This document shows, in pieces, positions 58,886 through 64,000 of a stretch of 64,000 nucleotides of DNA; the stretch's first letter is position 1; every line of letters starts with the position of its first letter. Made by a program: the position numbers and the translations under genes. A model generated the notes under the pieces. The model was not told where the DNA came from. It saw only the letters and a program-made list of their open reading frames with translations, and searched no databases. This stretch comes from Streptomyces sp. CA-210063 (lineage in GTDB: Bacteria; Actinomycetota; Actinomycetes; Streptomycetales; Streptomycetaceae): positions 2,418,001 to 2,482,000 of the forward strand of contig NZ_CP102512.1 in NCBI RefSeq assembly GCF_024612015.1. The letters run 5' to 3'.

Positions 58886-61747
58886 TCAGGGCAGTTCGGT
58901 CACCCGGTCCGTCCCCGGTGGTGCCACCGGGCTGTGAGCGGTGAGGTAGTCGGTCAGCGCGGTGATGTCGTCGCCGCCTCCGACCGTGTTCCCGCCCTCG
59001 GCGAAGGTGGTGAAGCCGTCGCCGCCCGCCGCGAGGAAGGTGTTGGCGGTCACGCGGTACGTGGTGTCGGGCTTCAGCGGTTCACCGTTCAGCTTGATCG
59101 ATGACGGGTCGATGCGGTCGCCGACCGGGGCGCTGCGGGAGAAGGAGTAGGTCAGGCCCTTGGAGACGCCCAGCATCAGGGTGGGTGCGCGGGTGCCGGA
59201 GTCGTTGAACTGTTCCTCCAGGATCTTCTCGATCCGTGCTCCGGTGAGGTCGACCGACACCAGGGACCCGGCGAAGGGCTGTACGGCGAAGGCCTCGGCG
59301 TAGGTGATCTCGCCCGGCGCCTCGCCGCCCGTCGAGGAGGCGTGGACGAGGTCCGCCCGTACGCCGCCGGGGTTCATCAACGCGATCTGGGCGCCGCCTC
59401 GTTCGGGTGCCGAGGTGGCGGCCAGCTGGGCGTCGGCGACGAGGTTCGCGAGGTCCGACTCGGCGTCGCGGGTCTCGGAGCGGGTGATGTCGGCGGTGAC
59501 GCTGCCGACGACGCGGTTGGCGAGGGGCGCGGAGAGCGCCTTCCACTTGTCGATGACGGCCGTCTGGTCGGCGTCCTTGGTGACGGTGCGGGTGACGAGG
59601 TGGTTCATCGCGGCGACCTGGTCGCGTACGACGTCGCCGGTACGGCGGTCCACCGGGAGGCGCGTCTCGGTGACGACGCGGCCGAAGGACGAGGCCGAGG
59701 TGACCGAGCGGGGGTTGCCGGCCGGGTCGGGCAGGGAGCAGATGTACGGCTGGTGGGTGTGGCCGGTGACGACGGCGTCGATGGCCGGGTCCAGGTGCTT
59801 CGCGATGTCGACGATGGGGCCGGAGATGCCGTCGCACTGCCCGTACGAGCCTGCCTGCACACCGCCCTCGTGGAGCAGGACCACGATCGCCTCGACGCCC
59901 TGCCGGCGGAGCTTGCGGGCGGCGGCGTCGGCGGTCTCGACCTCGTCGGTGAAGCGCACGGATTTGATGCCGGACTGGCCGGTGACCTCGGGGGTGCCCT
60001 CCAGGGTCATGCCGATGAAGCCGACCTCGACGCCGTCGACCTTCTTGACCCAGGTGGGGGCGAGGAGCGGCTCGCCGGTGGTGCGGTCGAGGACGTTGGC
60101 CGCGAGCCACGGGAAGGCGGAGCCGTCGTACGGCTCGTCCTCGAGGTAGCAGCCGTCCTCGGGGTGGCAGCCGCCGTGCTGGATGCGCAGCAGTTCCTCG
60201 GTGCCCTCGTCGAATTCGTGGTTGCCGACGCTGGTGACGTCCAGGTGCAGTTTCTCCATGGACTCGACGGTCGGTTCGTCGTGGAAGAGGCCGGAGAGGA
60301 AGGGGCTGGCGCCTATGACGTCACCGGCGGCGACGGTCAGCGAGGCGTCCGTGCCCGCGCGGAGCTGCTTCAGCCGGGCCGCCAGATACTCGGCGCCGCC
60401 GACCGGCGTGGACTTCGCGTCCAGCTTGGAGCCGAGGTTGGCGTCACGGCCCGTGGGCGGCTCCAGGTTGCCGTGGAAGTCGTTGAAGGAGAGCAGTTGG
60501 ACGTCGACGGTGGACGGCTGCTTCGGGGTGACGGGGAAAGCGCCGGTCAGGACGCCGGGGCGCACGGACAGCAGATGGAACTTGGTGACGCTGCCGTTGA
60601 AGCCGAAGTTGTCGTCGGCGACGAGGACGAGGGTGCGGGAGCCGTCGGGCAGGGTCGGGCCCCAGGTGATGCCCTCGACGTTGTCGGCGTCCGTGCCGGA
60701 GAGGGTGAAGTCGTAGAGCAGCTTCTTCGGCATGGGCCTCTCGGAGCCGGACAGCCTGTCCTCGCCGTGTACGTCCGTCGCGCCTCGGGTGGTGGTCCAG
60801 TACAGGCGGATCGCGAAACCGACACCGGAGGCGAAGGAGCGCTCGACGGTGAGGTAGTCGGTCTTGTTGATCGCGAGGATCTCGGAGACGCCCCGGTCCG
60901 CCGCGTACGTGCCGACGGGGGCGGGCAGCGGGGCGGTGGGCGCGGCGGAGATCGGGTCGACCTCGTAGACGTGCTCCGCCTCCGCCTCGCCGGTACGGCG
61001 GTCCGTCACCAGCAGCCGGGACGGGCTCTTGGCGGTCAGTCCGGCCGCCGGGCCGTCCTGGACGAGCGCGTTCTCGGTGATCGTGACGACCTCGCGCCCG
61101 TCCGGGGTGAGGGTCAGCCCCTCCAGGGCCTGGTTGTTGCGGACCCCGGCGGTGAGTGTGCCCGACTCCGAGCGGACCGGGGCGTACGCCTTCGGCAGCG
61201 GCAGGTCGCGTAGGTGCGCACCGGACGCGGACGTCTCACGGACGAACGCCGGCTGCCCGGAGGCCGAGGCGCCCTCACTGGTCCACAGCAGACCCTTGCC
61301 GTCCGGGTTCCAGCGGATCGCCTCCGGGTCGACGGCCTTCGGGGCGAAGGGTTCGCCGGTCCTGTCGTCGAGGACGGTCAGGGCGTCGAGGGCAGGCTTG
61401 TCCTCGGCGAACTCCTTGTCCTCGAGCGGCAGTCGGAGCGAGTAGAAGCGGGCCTTGCCGTTCTCCGAGCGGTCGTCGCTGAGGGCGGCGTAGGTGTGGG
61501 TCTTCGGGTCGTAGTCGATACCGGAGAGGCCGCCGAAGGGCATGCCGAGTTCGGTGGTTCCGGCGGGGACGGTGAGGGTGTCGAGGAGGGTGATGCCGTT
61601 CTGGGTCTTCTTCGGGGCGCTGTCCGCTTCGGGGGCCGCGTCGGCCGCGAAGCCGCCGGCGAAGGCGACGCCGCCGAGGAGGGCGGAGGCGGTGAGGCCG
61701 GCGAGCGCCACGTGTCTGCGGCGGACTCGCCGTCGGTGTCGGGGCAT
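58886..61747 (-). CDS. Secreted fusion: phytase-like esterase domain + 5'-nucleotidase
   Basis: Exported 953-residue protein. A signal peptide (LAGLTASALLGGVAFAGGF) precedes an 'esterase-like activity of phytase' domain (about 50-385; GMPFGGLSGIDYDPKTHTYAALSDDRS, NNQALEGLTLTPDGREVV). From about 405 comes a calcineurin-type 5'-nucleotidase: LLSFNDFHGNL, GGAEYLAARL, VTSVGNHEFDEG, VVTGHTHQPY and a C-terminal nucleotide-binding domain (MNPGGVRADL, FLAAGGDGF). It should release phosphate and nucleoside outside the cell. The nearby ABC importer, likely for nucleosides, fits that role. Confidence 0.9.
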   Translation of the reverse strand: MPRHRRRVRRRHVALAGLTASALLGGVAFAGGFAADAAPEADSAPKKTQNGITLLDTLTVPAGTTELGMPFGGLSGIDYDPKTHTYAALSDDRSENGKARFYSLRLPLEDKEFAEDKPALDALTVLDDRTGEPFAPKAVDPEAIRWNPDGKGLLWTSEGASASGQPAFVRETSASGAHLRDLPLPKAYAPVRSESGTLTAGVRNNQALEGLTLTPDGREVVTITENALVQDGPAAGLTAKSPSRLLVTDRRTGEAEAEHVYEVDPISAAPTAPLPAPVGTYAADRGVSEILAINKTDYLTVERSFASGVGFAIRLYWTTTRGATDVHGEDRLSGSERPMPKKLLYDFTLSGTDADNVEGITWGPTLPDGSRTLVLVADDNFGFNGSVTKFHLLSVRPGVLTGAFPVTPKQPSTVDVQLLSFNDFHGNLEPPTGRDANLGSKLDAKSTPVGGAEYLAARLKQLRAGTDASLTVAAGDVIGASPFLSGLFHDEPTVESMEKLHLDVTSVGNHEFDEGTEELLRIQHGGCHPEDGCYLEDEPYDGSAFPWLAANVLDRTTGEPLLAPTWVKKVDGVEVGFIGMTLEGTPEVTGQSGIKSVRFTDEVETADAAARKLRRQGVEAIVVLLHEGGVQAGSYGQCDGISGPIVDIAKHLDPAIDAVVTGHTHQPYICSLPDPAGNPRSVTSASSFGRVVTETRLPVDRRTGDVVRDQVAAMNHLVTRTVTKDADQTAVIDKWKALSAPLANRVVGSVTADITRSETRDAESDLANLVADAQLAATSAPERGGAQIALMNPGGVRADLVHASSTGGEAPGEITYAEAFAVQPFAGSLVSVDLTGARIEKILEEQFNDSGTRAPTLMLGVSKGLTYSFSRSAPVGDRIDPSSIKLNGEPLKPDTTYRVTANTFLAAGGDGFTTFAEGGNTVGGGDDITALTDYLTAHSPVAPPGTDRVTELP

Positions 61748-61845
61748 GGGTGGGTGTCCCTTCCGGGAGAGGGTGAGGGTGGGTTTCCGGGCAGGCCGGA
61801 GGAACGGAGGGTCCTAAGGGACGTTGGACCTCGCGGAGAGGGAGC

Positions 61846-62781
61846 TCAGAGGGAGGCCGGGGCCACCTCCCCCACGCCTCGCCGCTTCCTGCGCCACGCG
61901 TACAGCGCGAGGGCGAGGAGCGTCATGGCGTACGGGATGGTCGAGACCAGCTGCGGTGGTACGTCGAGGGTGCCGAGCTGTACCGCCAGGGCCTCGGCGG
62001 CGCCGAAACCGAGGGCGGCGAGGAAGACGCCCCAGGGACGCAGGCCGCCGAGGAACACCGCGGCGAGGGCGATGAAGCCGCGGCCGGCGGTCATGTCCCG
62101 GACGAAGAAGGACACGTACCCCATGCTGAGGAAGACCCCGGCGAGCCCGGCGAGCGCGCCGCTGAGGGCGAGCCCGGCGTACTGGACGCGCCGTACCGCG
62201 ATGCCGACCGAGGCGGCGGCGTCCGGCATCTCGCCGACCGCGCGGAGGTGGAAGCCGAAGCGGGTGCGGAAGAAGAGCCAGGCCACGAAGGGGGCGGCGA
62301 GGAAGGCCAGCCAGGTGACCAGGTTCTGGCCGCTCAGCACCTCGCCCACCACCGGGATGTGCTCGATGCCGGGCAGGGTGACCGTCGGCAGGGTGCCGCT
62401 CTTGAGGCCTGAGGTGCCGCCCTTGTCGTCGAGGAGGGTGAAGACGGCGTAGGCGGTGCCGCCGGAGGCGAGCAGGTTGAGGCCGATGCCGGCGATGATC
62501 GCGTCGGCGCCCAATTCCAGGCGGAGCGCGGCGAGCAGCACACCGAGGAGGACGGCCACGGCTACCCCGGCCAGGGCTCCGGCGGCGACCGATCCGCTGT
62601 AGCCGGCGACCAGCGCGCCCGTGCAGGCGGCGCTCAGCATCTGGCCCTCCAGGGCGATGTTGCTGATGCCGGCGCGTTCGGCGACGAGTCCGCCCATGGC
62701 GGCGAGCAGATAGGGGGTCGCGACGCGCAGCACGGCCGCGAGGAAGGCGCTGCTGAGGACGACGTCGAGGACGGAGTTCAT
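61846..62781 (-). CDS. ABC transporter permease (BMP/nucleoside importer type)
   Basis: Inner-membrane permease of 311 residues with about nine hydrophobic helices (ATPYLLAAMGGLVAERAGI, IALEGQMLSAACTGALVAGY, IAGIGLNLLASGGTAY). This is the RbsC/YufQ group used with BMP-type lipoproteins for nucleosides. Its ATG overlaps the stop of the upstream permease (ATGA). Pairs with 62778-63920 as a heterodimeric channel. Confidence 0.9.
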   Translation of the reverse strand: MNSVLDVVLSSAFLAAVLRVATPYLLAAMGGLVAERAGISNIALEGQMLSAACTGALVAGYSGSVAAGALAGVAVAVLLGVLLAALRLELGADAIIAGIGLNLLASGGTAYAVFTLLDDKGGTSGLKSGTLPTVTLPGIEHIPVVGEVLSGQNLVTWLAFLAAPFVAWLFFRTRFGFHLRAVGEMPDAAASVGIAVRRVQYAGLALSGALAGLAGVFLSMGYVSFFVRDMTAGRGFIALAAVFLGGLRPWGVFLAALGFGAAEALAVQLGTLDVPPQLVSTIPYAMTLLALALYAWRRKRRGVGEVAPASL

Positions 62782-63920
62782 CGGGCACCCGCCTCACCGA
62801 TTGCGGTGGCCTGTCTGCGGGCGAGGCGGCGCTTGAGGAGGTCCGGGAGGGCCTGGGCGGTGACCAGCAGCACGATGACCGCCTGGATCACGACCACGAT
62901 CTCCGTGCCCACGTCCGTCTGCTGTTCCATGATGTCTCCCCCGGCACGCAGGTAGGAGTAGAAGAGGCCGGCGACCACGACGACCAGCGGGTTGTTGCGG
63001 GCGAGCAGCGCCACCACGATCCCCTCGAAGGCGAGGCTGCCGGCGAGCCCGGGCTCCAGACGTCCGTACACGCCCTGCACGAGATGCGCTCCCGCCAGGC
63101 CCGCGACGGCCCCGCCGATCACGAAGCTCCACTCGATGGCGCGGGGCACCCGGATACCGCCGTACTCGGCGAAGTGCGGGTTGGAACCGGTCATCCGGAT
63201 GCGGTAGCCGAGCGGGGTGCGGGTGATGAGCAGCCACAGCGCGACGGCGGTGAGCAGCATGAGGAGGAAGCCGACGTTGGCGCGGCCGAAGGGGATGCCG
63301 AGCCAGTCGGTGAGCGGGGTGAGGGCGGAGTCCGGCTGGATGCGCTCCGAGTGGACGGCGCTGCTGCCCGGCTCCTTCAGCGGGCCGTTGACCAGGTAGT
63401 CGTAGACGCGGACCACGATGGCGTTGAGCATCAGCGTCGCCACGATCTCGTTGGCGCCGAGCCGGGCCTTCATCGATCCCGGTACGAAGCCCATGCCGGC
63501 GCCCGCAGTCGCCGCGGCGACCAGGGGCACGATCACGGCGGCGACCGGCGGCAGCGGCAGGAAGACGGCCACCGTGGCCGCCGCCAACGCGCCCGCGTAC
63601 AGCTGGCTCTCGGCGCCCAGGCTGATCTGCCGGGCCCGGAAGGGAATCGCCACCGACAGGCCGAGCAGGGTGAGTGTGGTGGCGTCCTCCAGCCAGCGGC
63701 CGACGCGGAAGGAACGCTCCAACGGGCCGGTGAGCAGGGCCTCGTACGCCGCGATCGGGTCCTTGCCGGTGGCGAGCATCACGAGGAAGCCGATGACGAG
63801 GGCGGCCAGGATCGTCGCCAGGGTCATGCTGAGATCGACGGCGAGGCCGCGGCGCCGGGTGGCCTTGTACTCCCGGCGGTCCTCGCTCTCGATGAGCGTG
63901 GTCGGAGGGCTGGTGGTCAT
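62778..63920 (-). CDS. ABC transporter permease (BMP/nucleoside importer type, second subunit)
   Basis: Permease of 380 residues of the YufP group, with about ten helices (ILAALVIGFLVMLATGKDPI, FRARQISLGAESQLYAGAL, GMGFVPGSMKARLGANEIV). An Arg-rich cytoplasmic N-terminus precedes the first helix. The ATG overlaps the stop of the ATPase gene. With the next gene it forms the membrane part of a nucleoside- or purine-type importer; the binding protein is out of view. Confidence 0.9.
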   Translation of the reverse strand: MTTSPPTTLIESEDRREYKATRRRGLAVDLSMTLATILAALVIGFLVMLATGKDPIAAYEALLTGPLERSFRVGRWLEDATTLTLLGLSVAIPFRARQISLGAESQLYAGALAAATVAVFLPLPPVAAVIVPLVAAATAGAGMGFVPGSMKARLGANEIVATLMLNAIVVRVYDYLVNGPLKEPGSSAVHSERIQPDSALTPLTDWLGIPFGRANVGFLLMLLTAVALWLLITRTPLGYRIRMTGSNPHFAEYGGIRVPRAIEWSFVIGGAVAGLAGAHLVQGVYGRLEPGLAGSLAFEGIVVALLARNNPLVVVVAGLFYSYLRAGGDIMEQQTDVGTEIVVVIQAVIVLLVTAQALPDLLKRRLARRQATAIGEAGAR

Positions 63921-64000
63921 TCGGCGGCCGCCTTCCCGGAGTCGCCGGAACCGTCGTCGTCCGGGTCGGTCGTGGGGCCGGTGTCGGCGTGGGGGCCGGT
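63917..64000 (-). CDS. ABC transporter ATP-binding protein, C-terminal end only (partial)
   Basis: Only the last 27 codons are in the window. The residues (TGPHADTGPTTDPDDDGSG, ... KAAAE) are an acidic, Gly/Pro-rich tail, as found at the end of the duplicated ATPases of nucleoside importers. The stop overlaps the downstream permease ATG (ATGA). The identity is inferred from position rather than from motifs. Confidence 0.6.
   Translation of the reverse strand, partial: TGPHADTGPTTDPDDDGSGDSGKAAAE

Noticed and set aside
59342..61213. A 623-codon plus-strand frame over the nucleotidase fusion
   Set aside because: Antisense to a protein with a signal peptide and two recognised domains.

Overview
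The window is typical high-GC actinomycete chromosome, almost certainly Streptomyces. Most third codon positions are G or C, GTG/TTG starts are common, and many genes are joined by ATGA/GTGA overlaps. The gene families are those of streptomycetes: DUF5999, DUF6299, DUF4333, class F sortase, MmyB-type regulators, RsbW-like ATPases and Hen1/Pnkp. All calls come from reading the sequence; no database search was run.

Layout. 1-4.1 kb: molybdenum hydroxylase large subunit (partial), XdhC and MoaA, an enzyme with its cofactor supply. 4.1-16 kb: a redox/efflux region holding two MFS pumps, two MmyB-type regulators in tandem, a cupin, SDRs, a zinc alcohol dehydrogenase and a cyclophilin-like lipoprotein. 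It is stitched together by a recurring palindromic operator-like element (five sites) and littered with broken genes: a frameshifted HExxH protein, an IS110-like scrap, an internally deleted SDR, a HAD pseudogene, and pirin and MarR genes that have both lost their 5' ends at one junction. 16-25.5 kb: an FtsX-type ABC exporter with a DUF4333 protein and a divergent histidine kinase without an adjacent response regulator, a truncated threonine-dehydratase-like gene, a protein O-mannosyltransferase, a Ser/Thr kinase, and remnants of DoxX and cation/proton antiporter genes. In-frame tandem repeats are unusually frequent here. 25.6-30.6 kb: mutA-mutB-meaB. 30.7-34.2 kb: repeat-rich secreted protein with a sortase, a Tat-exported carbonic anhydrase, DUF6299 and DUF5999 proteins.

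34.2-47.1 kb: an aryl-CoA catabolic set (Rid protein, acyl-CoA dehydrogenase, benzoate/2-aminobenzoate-type CoA ligase, PaaX regulator, bifunctional FAD-hydroxylase/OYE, enoyl-CoA hydratase) split in two by a tightly coupled sulfation operon (sulfotransferase, unknown protein, GT4 glycosyltransferase, cysC, cysD, cysN). The two catabolic halves share a similar promoter/operator element, which suggests they form one regulon. 47.4-52.4 kb: RsbW-like ATPase, arginine deiminase and ornithine carbamoyltransferase, and a Band-7/NAD-kinase-like pair. 52.6-58.8 kb: a squalene/phytoene-synthase plus cis-prenyltransferase fusion, and the Pnkp-Hen1 RNA repair operon. 58.9-64 kb: a secreted phytase-like/5'-nucleotidase fusion and an ABC permease pair of the nucleoside/BMP type, whose ATPase gene runs off the window.

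The strongest leads for something undescribed are the palindromic regulon around the tandem MmyB regulators, the terpene-enzyme fusion, the split and co-regulated aryl-CoA pathway around a sulfation operon, and the coupled SPFH/NAD-kinase-like pair.
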